From contig NC_030385.2 in NCBI RefSeq assembly GCF_001625215.2, forward strand, positions 32,017,598 through 32,081,597: a stretch of 64,000 bases of DNA, read 5' to 3'. The position numbers and the translations under genes are program-made. Shown in pieces: positions 1-11,281 of this stretch (within the stretch, counting starts at the first letter, position 1; the number at the start of each line of letters is the position of its first letter). This DNA is from Daucus carota subsp. sativus. Its lineage: Eukaryota; Streptophyta; Magnoliopsida; Apiales; Apiaceae. The notes below the pieces were generated by a model. That model saw only the letters and a list, made by a program, of their open reading frames with translations, was not told the origin of the DNA and did no database searches.

Positions 1-2530
1 CTTTTTAATATTACTGGTAAATATTAAATTTATAAATTTTAAAATCTTAATAATTAGTAAATCAAGTTTTCTTTTTCCGATATCTTTTAATAGTTTTTAC
101 ATTGAACGATAATCATTATTAATATTGGATGGTCAATATGACTTGTGTTTTGTAACTTTGAAAAGATAAAAATATAAACTCAAAAATTTCATTTTAATAG
201 AATATATATGATTAAATATAATTCGAACACTAATAAAATATAAAATAAAACAAAATTAATTTAATATAATACACTTAATTCAATTAAAAATTTTATAAAA
301 AAGGTGGGTGGAGTCGATGAAACTTTGTATTCTAAATATTTAAAATTTAATATAATACACTTAATTCAATTAAAAACTTTATAAAAAGGTGGGTGGAGTT
401 GATGATACTCTGTATTCTAAATATTTAAATAACTATATTTTTTAATTCATAATATAAGTTAATATCAGACTCTTAATATTCTTAATTTAGTTTTAAGTTA
501 TAACTTATAATTAATTACTTATTATTGAATTAGTTTATTAAGAATAAGTTGATTTTATATCTTTTTGGTCATGTGTACACTTAGAAAACAAAACAATTAA
601 TATATCTCAATATTAAAAGTGATCCAAAATCTTTATCATCCTAAACACTTTATTTTTTAATTTTTTTTAAATTAATAAAAAGGTAAAAAGTATTATATCC
701 ATCCACTTCAACATTGTAAGCCCCTCTGCTAAGACTTAAATTATTATACTCTGAGAAAAGATTTCATACAGCCAACAAAGTTTCTACAAAGGAGTTATAA
801 AAAACCAGTTATATTCACGGAAGGATCTCTATATTGTATATTCTATATCGCCAACATATACTGGTTCACATTTGCAAGAGGTGCAGGATCTCCAGAATTC
901 ACAAAACCATCAACTTACACAACTTTATTAGCTAAATATGTAACAACAGAAACAGAATACGTCTCTGAAACCTTGCTAGCTCCTCAACTTGGAACTTTTA
1001 TAATACTATATGGACATATGCAATACTTCTACCCATCTACGAATGCTGCTTGTTAGTGATTAAAGCCAAGTAGGACGCAACAGTGGTACGAAACTAAGTT
1101 TGTTCTCCTTCAGAGCTTTGAATATAAGAAGTCTGCAACAGGCATCTTGCGGCATGTGGTTACTGCAGAGGGAGTTCTGAATATCCTTTCAACTGAAACT
1201 GCCAAATCAAGCAAGATCTCTTCCAAGGACAGCTATAAGCCATGAACACAGGATTTCAAAGAGCACATACCATTTTGTGATGTCCCAATAAAACCCTACA
1301 ATTAATATTTACAGGAGAAAGAAGCCTAATTAAGGAAGTTGAATATATGCACAAAGTTAAAAACACCAGATTCATGTGTTGTGATGTGTCCAACATAACT
1401 ATGTAGAGACTAAACTAAAGCCAAGAAAATCAACACAATGTACGACCTGCCTAACAGAATAGATTATCCAAAATATTATCATAGTAAATTCAAGCCTCCT
1501 TATGGTTAATAACATGGCAAAGACACCTGAGATTATCAAGCATTAGATTTTATACCAATAGGCAGCACACAGCTGTGAAGTAATTTTAATTTTTAATATA
1601 AAATACCTTGTAATGAGAGAATCACCATCACTTTTGTGTGTATTCTGCGATGATTTTGACTACGGAACATCACTGCGGCCTGGGTGACAGATTTTGAAAT
1701 TTGTGAAAGAATAGATAACCATTTTTATGAAATAAAAGGCTGAATTGTAAAATTTATATCAAAGTGGTTGCCAAATATAATTAATGTGACATGTAAAAAT
1801 TGTAGAAAACCACTTCTAACGACTGAAAAAAATAGGTACTTTGTGAATGAAGGTTCTCATTTATTGAGATGAGTATTTGGTTAACTTAAATCCAATCTAA
1901 CCTGGTTTATTTAGTGACAAATTCCTGACAGAAACACTTTTAGCTAAGTAATGAGGTGCAAAAAATACTCATCCTATGAGTTCATTGATCATTATGCAAA
2001 AAATACTAAGGCCGCCCTTGCATATGACATGGGTTTTCCTGTCAAAATATCCTATGAGTTCATTGATCATTTAATATGCACTGTAACAAAAAAGTCGCCA
2101 AAATCTGTGATAAGTAATAAGGCATAGAGTAAACATATTAAGCACACTTCATTCCGCCAAATAGTAATCATGTCGGAATTGATAAGTCTTTGCCTGTTGA
2201 CACAGCATTAGTATGGTTTGGGGTGTTTTGACAACTTGGATCAAACATGTCAAAATAAAAGACCGGTAAATATATGATAATGCCATGTATTCATTCTTTT
2301 CCCTCGCCTGCTTAATTTTAGGGATATAAGAGTATTAAAGTTATAAATAAATACTTTAATCGTTCAATCTTTACCTGTTTCTACTTTTCTATGATAGTAG
2401 TTGTAGTAACATCAAATTTAATCTGTTCTACATAGGTTTTTATTAAATGTATGATAACAGAATGGGCATCTCTGACACAACCATATAACAGGTTCCATCA
2501 GTGATGGCCTGCAAACACTTCGGTTCACAG
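1..2530. other. AT-rich intergenic stretch
   Basis: I see no supported gene here. The first 700 bases are strongly AT-rich and contain a two-copy tandem repeat. The rest is moderately AT-rich with only short open frames broken by stops on both strands. It could include the 3' flank of the minus-strand exon that ends at 2531. Confidence 0.5.
259..431. repeat. Two-copy tandem repeat, unit about 87 bp
   Basis: Two adjacent copies of the same segment, each containing ACACTTAATTCAATTAAAAA followed by GGTGGGTGGAGT and ending in ATTCTAAATATTTAAA. They differ by a few substitutions and small indels. Confidence 0.85.
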
Positions 2531-2787
2531 CTATTTAGAATCATCACTGCTGTTTGTGGGTAGAGGGAGTTTAAATTCTCGTACTACAAAAGCTGCAAGA
2601 AAGTATTTGGTTTGAGCGAGTTTTTCAGTACCTTTGCTGTTGGTGAAGGAGATGTAGTTGTCATTAATCTTGCTAAAGATCACAGAGCTTCCATGTGAAT
2701 ATTTAGATGCACAGGAGAAGAGGTTGACTATGAAAGCAACCAAACTACTGTCTTCCGGCACTCCAGTTAGAGCTTCTTCAATGGAGT
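2531..2787 (-). CDS. Orphan terminal exon, product not recognised
   Basis: An open frame on the minus strand encodes 84 residues up to a TAG stop. It is preceded by a plausible acceptor (TTCTGGCTAG) at 2788, and the frame runs open through the acceptor, as expected of an internal or last exon entered with one base from the previous exon. The peptide begins SIEEALTGVPEDSSLVAF, has a hydrophobic centre, a lysine/asparagine-rich middle and ends LPLPTNSSDDSK. I do not recognise the family. No convincing upstream exon of the same gene was found before 4.3 kb on the minus strand, so this is either the last exon of a gene whose other exons are short, or a gene remnant. It could also be a chance open frame, although the amino acid composition looks protein-like. 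Confidence 0.35.
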
Positions 2788-4138
2788 CTAGCCAGAAGAG
2801 GATATGAATGGTCAGTTAGTATATTTTTGGGTCATGTTCTATTAATGTTTTTACATGATACCTGATTTTATAGCATGCAGCATACCTTGGCGCAGATTTG
2901 AACCTGCCACTTAGACTAAATGATATCGTTAACGTCCATTACAATATTTGCGTGAAGGAGGAGAAAAATTTAAGGACAGATGGACTTTTATAACCTAGCA
3001 CAACAGTACAAAACATTATAAATCATAACCAAATCAATCATCCAAACAACACGATTACGGATCAAGAATGTAAAACTCACCCGGTTTATTTGGATTTGAA
3101 TTTTCTGGATTATCCATCACATTAATACATATTGCAGATGCTCACAAATATACGATTCGATATTCAAATGTTAGACATGTCAAAAGCATTAGAGTTTGAA
3201 CTGGGGAGCAATGTAATCAAAATTAATGTTCGTTTTGGTAAGCAGCATTATATCAGTAGTAATTGTAGGACCTCTCGACGGGTTAAACGCCATACAACAC
3301 ATTATGCATACCGTTCAAGGATACAGCTAATGAAGAGGCCCGGGCAACATGAACATCATTGGCACTTTTCGAGAAACTATTAATTTCAGCAATATTAATT
3401 TCAGTGCTCAATTATCACACAATTATCTCCCGAAATTGCAGCACAATTCTACACACACTAAGCTATTCTATGTGAGTCATTATTTAGTACAAAATCAATA
3501 ATAAAACCATGTATGAAAATATGGCACACCTTTGCCCCAAACTAATTACAATTGCAATTAACAATCAACTAAAACTAAAACTAAAAGAGAAAAAAGTATA
3601 TACTAATAAAAATGATTTAAAAACTATTGAAAAATGGAATTATGTACACACCTGGTGGATGAAGTGCAGAAATAAGCCACAATTTTCACGATGATGCCGA
3701 CAGTTTTACTGTTCACGATCAATGTCACTGATTCACTGCGATTTGAAATTCAAGGAGGAATTCGTGCCTGAAATCATGGCTCGAAATAACTGTCTAATAT
3801 TTTCAAAAATTTCCCCGGATCATCCAGCAGTTTTCGGATCCTATCAGAAACTATTAAAAAATAGAACCACCAGTTACAACAGAGTCTAAAAAACTAAAAC
3901 AAAACGCACCACCACTATCACATAATGAAACATTATACAGAAGAACTGACCATTATCCATGGTTCCTGATATGTAAAAATTGATGCCAGCAATCGTTTTA
4001 TGGTAGAATTACGATCAGAATTCGGATGAAGGTCACCGGTTTCTGAAATTTGAAATCGAAGGAAGAAATGGTGGCTGAAATCATGGGTTCCGTAACTGAT
4101 AAAGGATATGCAAAATGACCAACCATGCCCTTTCCTAA
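2788..4138. other. No clear gene; degenerate minus-strand coding-like pieces
   Basis: Short open frames only. A motif near GAAATCATGG with similar flanks occurs at about 3770 and again at about 4077 and 4424, suggesting diverged copies of one sequence. Minus-strand translation around 3790-3850 gives coding-like but stop-interrupted peptides. Confidence 0.4.
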
Positions 4139-4309
4139 AAACATAATTGAAACACAACAGATGCACTCGTATAAAATGGCGTTCCCTATATTGCTTGTTG
4201 TATAAGACTTGCTCATAATGTCACCAACAACAGTATACATCTGTCTCCTGGCCTGCTTATCACCATTGCCGAGAAGTGCTAGTATCTTCAGCAACTTGAG
4301 GAGTGCTAT
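4139..4309 (-). pseudogene. AP-4 complex subunit epsilon-like fragment
   Basis: Minus-strand translation from about 4309 to 4139 gives a stretch containing LLKILALLGNGDKQA, then MYTVVGDIM and TSNIGNAILYECICC. From memory this matches the alpha-solenoid trunk of plant AP-4 epsilon adaptin, the large subunit of the adaptor complex that acts in trans-Golgi vesicle sorting. The intact protein is about 900 or more residues; only about 55 are recognisable here. The similarity stops abruptly after CICCVS, where the frame continues into unrelated sequence, and no neighbouring adaptin exons are present on either side. I therefore read it as a captured or decayed gene fragment and not a working gene. 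It lies next to the diverged GAAATCATGG repeats, which may belong to the element that carried it, but this is inference. Confidence 0.6.
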
Positions 4310-4753
4310 TATCCATGGTCAATAAGCTCGGAGTGGTCGGAATGAGGAGAAAGCGAGGTCGCGTTTGGAAGCGGGATCACAGTTGTGCACAATTTTGAAA
4401 TGAACGTGGTAACTGACCGCTGAAATCATGGATTGTCAAAACTGAAAAACGTACTGACCCGCCCAAGTTCGGATAATCCGGAAAATCATTCAGCAATACA
4501 CTGTTAAATGTTCCGGGTAAGGACCCGTTTTGGTTTGGATGGTCCAGTCTGCTTGTGCAATTACGCTGAAGTCCCCAGACGTGTATATTTTTTTTGTAGA
4601 GTAAGGGCAGAACCTGTAATTTGGCACATCCTTTGTATTCAGGAATTAGGATTATACATATATATATATATATCATGCTTGCCGATCTCGTTTGTCATCG
4701 TGTATGCCTTTTGTACAAATTCATTAGCTGGAAATCTATTCGTAACCTTGTTA
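4310..4753. other. No gene seen
   Basis: Minus-strand open frame to 4676 gives a peptide without recognisable features. A short (TA)n run lies near 4657-4671. Confidence 0.4.
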
Positions 4754-5067
4754 TAGCATCTCCAAGGGTAGAGACTTTTTAGCTATATCATCCATTTGGC
4801 ATTTATGTGTCATCTAGTTGGCATGTTTAGAGGATGTGTAAAATGTGAAACACTCCAACCATTACCTCTTAGCAAAAAAATATGAATAACTAAAATTGGG
4901 GTAGCTAGATTTGGAAGACCTCTAAATGAATTATGCATAATTTTAGATAATATGATTATACATAACATCATTGGAGTTAACATAGAACCTATTAGCTATA
5001 ATTTTAAATTATTATCTATATATTATATTATAACTAACAACTATACATAACACCCTTGGAGATGCTC
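4754..5067. mobile_element. Tourist-like MITE (PIF/Harbinger type)
   Basis: The left end reads GCATCTCCAAGGGT and the right end is its reverse complement extended to GAGCATCTCCAAGGGT. TTA flanks both sides (4751-4753 and 5068-5070), matching the 3-bp target duplication of PIF/Harbinger elements. The interior is AT-rich and non-coding. The left end has lost or changed two terminal bases. Confidence 0.75.
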
Positions 5068-5070
5068 TTA

Positions 5071-5570
5071 CGATCCTAATTCCTAAGCCCATTTAAAATT
5101 AGAAAGCCCAAAAAGCTTTCTCTTTTGTTCCTGGTATAAAAGGATGTGCTTTGATTAAGCACATGATTTTAGGGCCTAGCCCAGTTTAAAATGCTTCCAC
5201 GAATGTATAAAACTAGTTGTCACGCTGCGTCTTCTTCAACTCATACTCAAACTAGTTAACCATTATTCTTCTAAAATCTACATACATCTGCAGAATTTGA
5301 AAAATAACGATAGGGATAAGTTATGAACTAGTAGAATTGTTAAAGCAAAAGTTTGGTATCAGTTTATCAAATAATTAGAAATAGTGCTCTTCTCATTTAT
5401 TTAGCAAGTCAGCTTCTGCATTCTGGATATATATATTACAGATACTCAGTACTCACCACTATATTACATTAATCTACCATCTTGAATATGCAATCATGTA
5501 CTAATATATTAGATAAGTATCACAACAGCATTCAAATCTATGAATGCATATATAGTTCCAGAGGAGAGAT
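5071..5570. other. 3' flank of the RGF locus, no gene
   Basis: AT-rich sequence downstream (on the minus strand) of the RGF stop codon at 5571. It would hold the 3' UTR and polyadenylation signals; no further coding potential was seen. Confidence 0.45.
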
Positions 5571-6405
5571 TTATTTGTTGTGAATTGGTGTTTTCCGCTG
5601 TGGTGGGCTATAATCCTTCTCCAGAACCACAAGCCTTTCCTCCACTCCCTCATTTAGAGCCTCCTCTTCCTCGTATGGTCTTCGCGATTTTGAGCCCTAC
5701 ATGATACTCATCGATTACATGTTAAGCTTCTTTCTTGAAACTTTACTGTTTACAAGACTATTTCAGCATATACATGTACTATAAGAACTGATAAACTAAA
5801 TGACAGTTTTGCTTTATGACCATTGAGTTCCTAATTACCAGTTGGAATATTTTCTTTAATTAGCAGGAATACTTATTATTTTTGAATATATATTCTTAGG
5901 GGAACTGACTCTCCACTCCACGGAGTAGAGGCAAGGTCTGTGTACGTCTTATTTTCCGCATACCCTGCTCTTCGAGCATCATACACTGCCTAACTAAGTT
6001 TCAGTTATAACATATTGCATGTTGCAAAAAGTGGAGACGACAACTTGATGGGAAGCGCTGTAGGAATCACTATATGAGTACTGTATATTTAGCTGCATAT
6101 ACATGGGACCAGAACTATTTAGTGCATAAACATGAGCATACACATATAATGCACACGGATCTTTTGGCCTTTTCATACTCTGTTTGGAGACACTGAAAGA
6201 GACATTTTACCAGTCACAATTCTCCCACTGCCCCCTGTTCAGAGTACTAACTTATAAGTACTCGGTGATTAGTTACTTAATGATCAACTAATTACCTCTG
6301 CCAGAAGTTGTTTTGCATTTTGAGAGGTTGGCTGATCAATCCTGTTGGGGGATGACATTGACTCATCAATCCTTTTTTCGGACAGTGACACATCAATCTC
6401 ACTCC
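5571..6405 (-). CDS. RGF/GOLVEN (CLEL) peptide precursor, 3' exons
   Basis: Two minus-strand exons end in a secreted-peptide motif. Exon 6405-6296 (acceptor ATGCAG, donor GAG|GTAATT) encodes SEIDVSLSEKRIDESM and a polar continuation. Exon 5696-5571 (acceptor ATGTAG) encodes an acidic segment and ends DYSPPQRKTPIHNK before TAA. The D-Y start, prolines, basic centre and P-x-HN end are the signature of root meristem growth factor peptides, which are tyrosine-sulfated at the DY, cut out of a precursor and sensed by RGI receptor kinases in roots. Phases agree between the two exons. The first exon requires one base from an upstream exon. No good signal-peptide exon with the right phase was found between 6406 and 6711, apart from a hydrophobic MIIVILFAII frame near 6493 that cannot be spliced in with a normal intron. 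It may be a tandem gene with an unresolved or lost first exon, or the alternative 3' end of the upstream RGF gene. Confidence 0.75.
5905..5990 (+). repeat. Possible TS-type SINE remnant
   Basis: The segment GGAGTAGAGGCAAGGTCTGT followed by GTACGTCTTATTTTCCGCATACCCTG resembles the conserved right part of plant TS SINEs, which in many dicots reads GGTAGAGGTAAGGTCTG-CGTACA. Only this part is seen, inside the last intron of the RGF 3' exon pair. Confidence 0.4.
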
Positions 6406-6710
6406 CTGCATGTTAATTACATCCCTATTAATGTTTCGTCATAGGATAACACAATAATACTCTTATGAATTATTGCAAATAATATCACAATAATCATGAA
6501 TTCTGGTCATAGTATAATTAGCAAGTTTCATGGCTCCCTTTGTTATGATAATGTATATTAATATTGATTGAACCTACAAAATACAAGTATTTTCGTGCTA
6601 AAAGCTAGAGTGCTGGATCTTTATATGAACCGGTGCTGGAGATCTAATCATCGGTGTGATTTTTTGAGTTGAGAGTCTAATAAAAGTTCTGAGAACTTTG
6701 AGTTGGCTGC

Positions 6711-7538
6711 TTAATTGTGAGATGGAGGACGTGTCATTGGTCTGGAATAGTCGGAGAAATAAACAGGATTTGTGTGCTGGTGCTTTGGTTGCAAGTGCCA
6801 TGACACTGAAACTAGAGTAGACTTGTTTGAAATAACACCTCTGTGATCTTCATGAGTTTTTTCCTGCTGAGAAGTATCAGTTTCCTTTGCTGCGTCTGGA
6901 ATGTCTGCACTGTCCTCGTCGGCATTATGAACACTTTTCTCAACCAGGCTCTTGTTTGCATTTGTATCTTCGTCTTGATTCATCTTAAAGTTGACAACCT
7001 TAGCCATCTGGGAAAAAAAATCCCAATAGAAACATAAATCACCAGATGTAAACATATTTGTCAATTGTCGTGGTAAGTATAAGTATTTGTGTACATAGCC
7101 ATCATTTTTTTGAGATCTATATATATTCTATATAATATAAACAAATTTTTATGATCTTCAAATATTAAAATACTGCTGGTTCTACCGGAGCTTTTCATGA
7201 AAATCAACTTTACTAATAAAATTCACAATTCTAAAACCTTGAAATTTGTACTCATTTTTAGCGTGAGACAGTGAGATTGACTCTTCTGCATTCTGAAAAA
7301 TTGCATATTCTCACATTTTCTTAAAAGTGCAGAACGATAATTCTCACGTTAAAATATCAACCCCGCCCTAACTAATTAACATTTAACATATAAGAATACC
7401 AGAGAAAAATATATAGAGACTTACCTTGGCTGGAAAAATTTGTTGGGGGAAATCCTTATCGAAAAGCGGAAGATGGCGAGCGATACAGGCATGCATGCAG
7501 AGGAAGATAAAGATGAGAAGAGATGCAACAGAGTACAT
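6711..7538 (-). CDS. RGF/GOLVEN (CLEL) peptide hormone precursor
   Basis: Two minus-strand exons, 7538-7425 and 7007-6711, make a 136-residue precursor with phase-0 splicing (donor AAG|GTAAGT, acceptor TTTTTTCCCAG). Residues 1-20 (MYSVASLLIFIFLCMHACIA) are a clear secretory signal peptide. The middle (about 45-105) is acidic and low in hydrophobics, as in other precursors of the family. The last 13 residues, 124-136, are DYSRPMTRPPSHN, the canonical RGF/GLV/CLEL domain: D-Y for tyrosylprotein sulfotransferase, S-x-P, then PP-x-HN at the very C terminus. The mature peptide would act in the apoplast on RGI/RGF-receptor kinases to maintain the root stem-cell niche or control gravitropism. The start is chosen because it opens the signal peptide. 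A second RGF domain lies downstream on the same strand, and exon 2 contains a usable internal donor (CAGAG|GTGTTA at 6839/6838) in phase with it. Confidence 0.88.
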
Positions 7539-8530
7539 GATTCTAATGATGATGATGATGATTGCTTGACCAGGTAGTTATATGGATAGGTTGTACTAGA
7601 AGTGCATATGAATGTGATAACTAGAAAGGAGTATATTTATATGAGTTTGATTGAAGGAGATTTAACCGAGCAATCTCAGTCGTAGCAAGTGATAGATAAG
7701 AAGATAGAAGAAGCTAGAGCGAAGCAGGGTTGTGGCATTAAATAAAGGTGGTGAAAGAGAGTAGTTCTGGTGTTAAGTTTGTGATGAGACGAGACAGTCT
7801 ATGGAGAGAAACGTTTCGGTCCACGTCTCCAGTGGACTCCCCTTGTCTACTGATATTTTCTATCACCAGTCCTCTCACCTCTTGTATATATTCTATACAA
7901 ACCAAGCGTTTCAAGAGCTTCACCACACTTCCTTCCTTGGCCCCTCAACAACTATGCATGCATCACTATTTATGCATGTGCGTCCGGTTCTGCCTGTAAC
8001 TGTGTATACGGTTAAACCTGAATTAACGGATACTATCAGAGAATTTTATCCTATGTATTATCGGACATCCGGATTTGACTATCGCTCATCCAGAAAATAT
8101 TAAAATATAAATATTTGTTTGTAAGACGGTTAAACCTAAATTGTCAAAAAATCATAGTTTGTGTGATTTATTATACAAGCTTAAATATATTTCATTCGAC
8201 AAGTTTATATGTGCATGGAAAGGTCGCTCGCAACTAATTACGCATCTATGCCGAGTAATTCAAACAGAAACATAAAATAAAGACACAGTTAAGTGACGGC
8301 AAAGACTAAAGCCAAATGGTAAGTTAACAACATGCTAGAGTCCACCGTGTTTGTTCAAACCGATCTCATTTTGTCTCCCTGGATCGCTGTTTCATTCATG
8401 TTTCGTGGCTCCGTGTTTTCCACCTTAATTTCTTACCACAGCACAATACCTTCTTTGACCTTTTTTTCTTTAACTGAACATTTTAGTTTCTCGTGTACAG
8501 GTCCATGAATACTAAAATAACTTATTCAAC
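7539..8530. other. RGF upstream region, no gene
   Basis: Holds the probable promoter and 5' UTR of the minus-strand RGF gene, including a (GAT)n-like run just upstream of the ATG (7545-7560) and TATATTTATATG near 7632-7643. Several overlapping open frames at 7738-8103 show no recognisable family and lie on both strands at once. Confidence 0.45.
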
Positions 8531-8748
8531 CTTGTTCTGTTTTTTTATATGACGCTTTGACTTGTGACACTTTGACCGGGTAGTTAAAAATATTATTTTT
8601 TAAAATTTCCTTTTCTGAATAATAGTATATAATCAAAATTTTTATTTAGAAAAAAAAATTCAAAAAATAATATTTTTAACTACCCGGTTAAAGCACTTAA
8701 AAGTGTGTGCCAAAAGTCAAATCGTCATATAAAAAAAACAGAGGGAGT
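8531..8748. mobile_element. Palindromic MITE
   Basis: The whole segment is a long imperfect inverted repeat. The left arm holds TTTTTTTATATGACG and ACCGGGTAGTTAAAAATATT; the right arm carries their reverse complements and ends ACAGAGGGAGTA, similar to Stowaway ends (CTCCCTCTG). The arms are about 100 bp each with a short loop, so a transcript would fold into a long hairpin. Confidence 0.75.
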
Positions 8749-11281
8749 AATAACTTTATGTTCTCCATCCCTTTTGACTATTACCTAGTAAAATAAATTA
8801 TATTTTAACTGAAATGTATATATACAATATAATTTTAAACGATTAAAAAATTATATCACTTGAATGCATATTTAATTTATCTTTTATTTATCAAAATAAT
8901 AAATATATTTTAATATTTAATCAAATATCGATTGTTTTGATTTTTTGAAAATCAAAAGACATATAACTAAGAAGTATTGGAACAGGTAGTTCCTTCTTTG
9001 TTTATGTAAGGATCGAAGAGGAATCCTTTTAGGTAATAATTACAATGTTAAATGCTCCTTGTGATGTTAAATTTTCTTCGGTAGTGTTAGATGTACAAAA
9101 AATTTGTATATGATGACATCACAATTGATGCAGTGAGTTTTAACAAAAATTATATATTTTAATTAAACCCCAACACATGACATCTCAACAAATTTGTTGT
9201 GCACAATTATATCCCTCGGGCATTTTTTTTGTATACATGTAGGAACGATTTATGCTTGGCTGCAGCCCACAACGATTTAACCCAAGCAGAGCTTCTAATT
9301 TCGATTGACTTTAAGCAACATATGATTTCTATTAATGTTACGGATTTGATCAATTACTTCTAAATTGCATTCAGAATGAGTAAATTTTAGGATCCCCAAA
9401 TGGTTCATGAATATCAAATTATGCTACTTAATTTGTCGTGTAAATGTGCACACTTCATTTTTAATACATATTCCTTGTCAACTATGCATTTAAAATATTC
9501 ATTATTGTTTGGGGATGATTTTGTGAACTCTAGCATTCTCCTCGGAATATGACTAATGTTGTGCCTCTAAATTGGATCTGGAGTGAGTTCTCCGGTGCAT
9601 TTTTGTGCGACAAGACAAACACATACATGTGGAACTACCTCGTAAATGCATAAATGTTGGAAATCTTGTTCGGATCCAATATCAAACATGTAGTAGTAGC
9701 ATTGCTGTTGGAACCAAGAGAATGCACTGTAATTCAAGCTGGCACTTTTAAGTATGGAGCTTGCAGAAGTCCCTGCGTGCATGTCTACTTAATACCCTCC
9801 AATTTTCTTAAACTCAGACCCCATTGTCTTCAATCTCGAAATCATCGTCCACATATCTTTATTCATTGTACATAGTTCTACTCAATTCCCTTCATTCTTC
9901 TATTCTAGATCTAGGGTATTTATATGCCGACACACAAAGCTTCAAGTGCACATAGTCCTATCACCTATGGTAGAAATGTGGCAACTTATGAAATCCGTAG
10001 AGCAACATGAGACATATATTTTGAAATTACAGACATAAGTCCCACATTTTTTGGCCTAGCCAGAGAAGGTCAGGTTGCTAAGCTAACGTGTGACTGAGTT
10101 TACAATGCTAATGTGTGGCATGAGTCACCACGTCGACGGTCTACCACTTGTCTATTACTCTCACACACGTTGATCATCTGCTCACTTGTCCACTCCTCTC
10201 ACACACGTTGATCTCATACATTGTTTTGATATATATTTTTTCCATATATTAAATTTTACTATTATTTGTATATACATAATTCTTGGAATGCGTGGCAAAA
10301 AAAAAAGTAAAGTGAAATGAAAATACTGATTTACCGAAAGTCGTAACACATTTTCTTTTAGAGCGGTAAGAAATTATCGATGAAAGTCGTAACACATTTT
10401 CTTTTAGAACGGTAAGAAATTATCAATCAACATTGAACACCCCCTTTGATGAAAAAAATGGACATATTACTTTGTCAATTTAATCAATGAACACTTGATT
10501 GCCAACCTATTATAATTCTATGATTGGAGCTCTCATTGTCAAGAGGTTGGCTCAAGATAGCTCTTATGATTGGAGCTCTGCCGGTTGGCTTAAGATTGCT
10601 CTTAAGAGCTGCCCCCATTATAATGCTGTAAAACATTGAACTAAACTATCCTTCTCGATGAACTCCAGAACACATCGATCACAGAAACACGCACACATAT
10701 ACTGATAATAGCTGCCAAAATATTTAAGGTCAAAAGTTAACCAAGAAATTCAAGTTATAATTGCATATAGCTACAAATCGATCAAAACTCGATGCGAAAA
10801 TTAGATTTGATTCAAATATAATTATATTTTGTTATATTTAAACAAGGAGTACAGTAATCTCCTGTCGAATTATAATCACATATATGCATCAACAAATCCT
10901 TTTTCACGGTTGATATTGTACTTCGAATTTCAGTCACAATATGCATATCAGATGTCACTGAAAGCAACCACTACATTAACAGGACAAACTAGCACACAAT
11001 TGGGCAGCAGAGCTAACTTATTTATTTCCGAAAAAAAATGTTACATTTGCACATATTCTCTCTCTTTTCTCTTACATCACTTAATATATACAGGAAATGA
11101 AGCTATTAGATATCACAAACATGTTGAGGCAAGCCAAAGCACCCTGTAATTAGCAAACAAGCAACTCTTTGAACCTGCAAAATGTTGCCACCTTCTAGCT
11201 CCAGTAATGCATTCATTAATCGGATTAATTAAGAATGGCACATGTAATATATGGTCGCAACTGGATTAATGGAATTTATGA
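8749..11281. other. Intergenic region with short tandem repeats
   Basis: No supported gene. A minus-strand frame at 9567-9782 and an overlapping plus-strand frame have no recognisable family. Short tandem duplications occur at about 10130-10215 (CTCACACACGTTGATC twice), 10336-10427 and 10520-10600. Confidence 0.4.
10336..10427. repeat. Tandem duplication, 46-bp unit
   Basis: Two adjacent copies of GAAAGTCGTAACACATTTTC followed by TTTTAGARCGGTAAGAAATTATC, with one substitution and small end differences. Confidence 0.9.

Noticed and set aside
6420-6500. MIIVILFAII hydrophobic frame as first exon of the downstream RGF unit
   Set aside because: The only nearby donor would need a 15-bp intron and puts the next exon out of frame; at most a decayed signal peptide.
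6598-6801. 67-codon minus-strand frame overlapping the RGF stop
   Set aside because: Different phase from the RGF exon, no signal peptide, and no RGF domain; considered as the missing first exon of the downstream RGF unit and dismissed.
7738-8103. Overlapping open frames on both strands
   Set aside because: No recognisable protein features or splice context; both strands are open at once over the same bases, typical of chance frames.
9567-9875. Two opposite open frames of about 70 codons
   Set aside because: Neither shows a family motif, a signal peptide or good start context, and they overlap each other.
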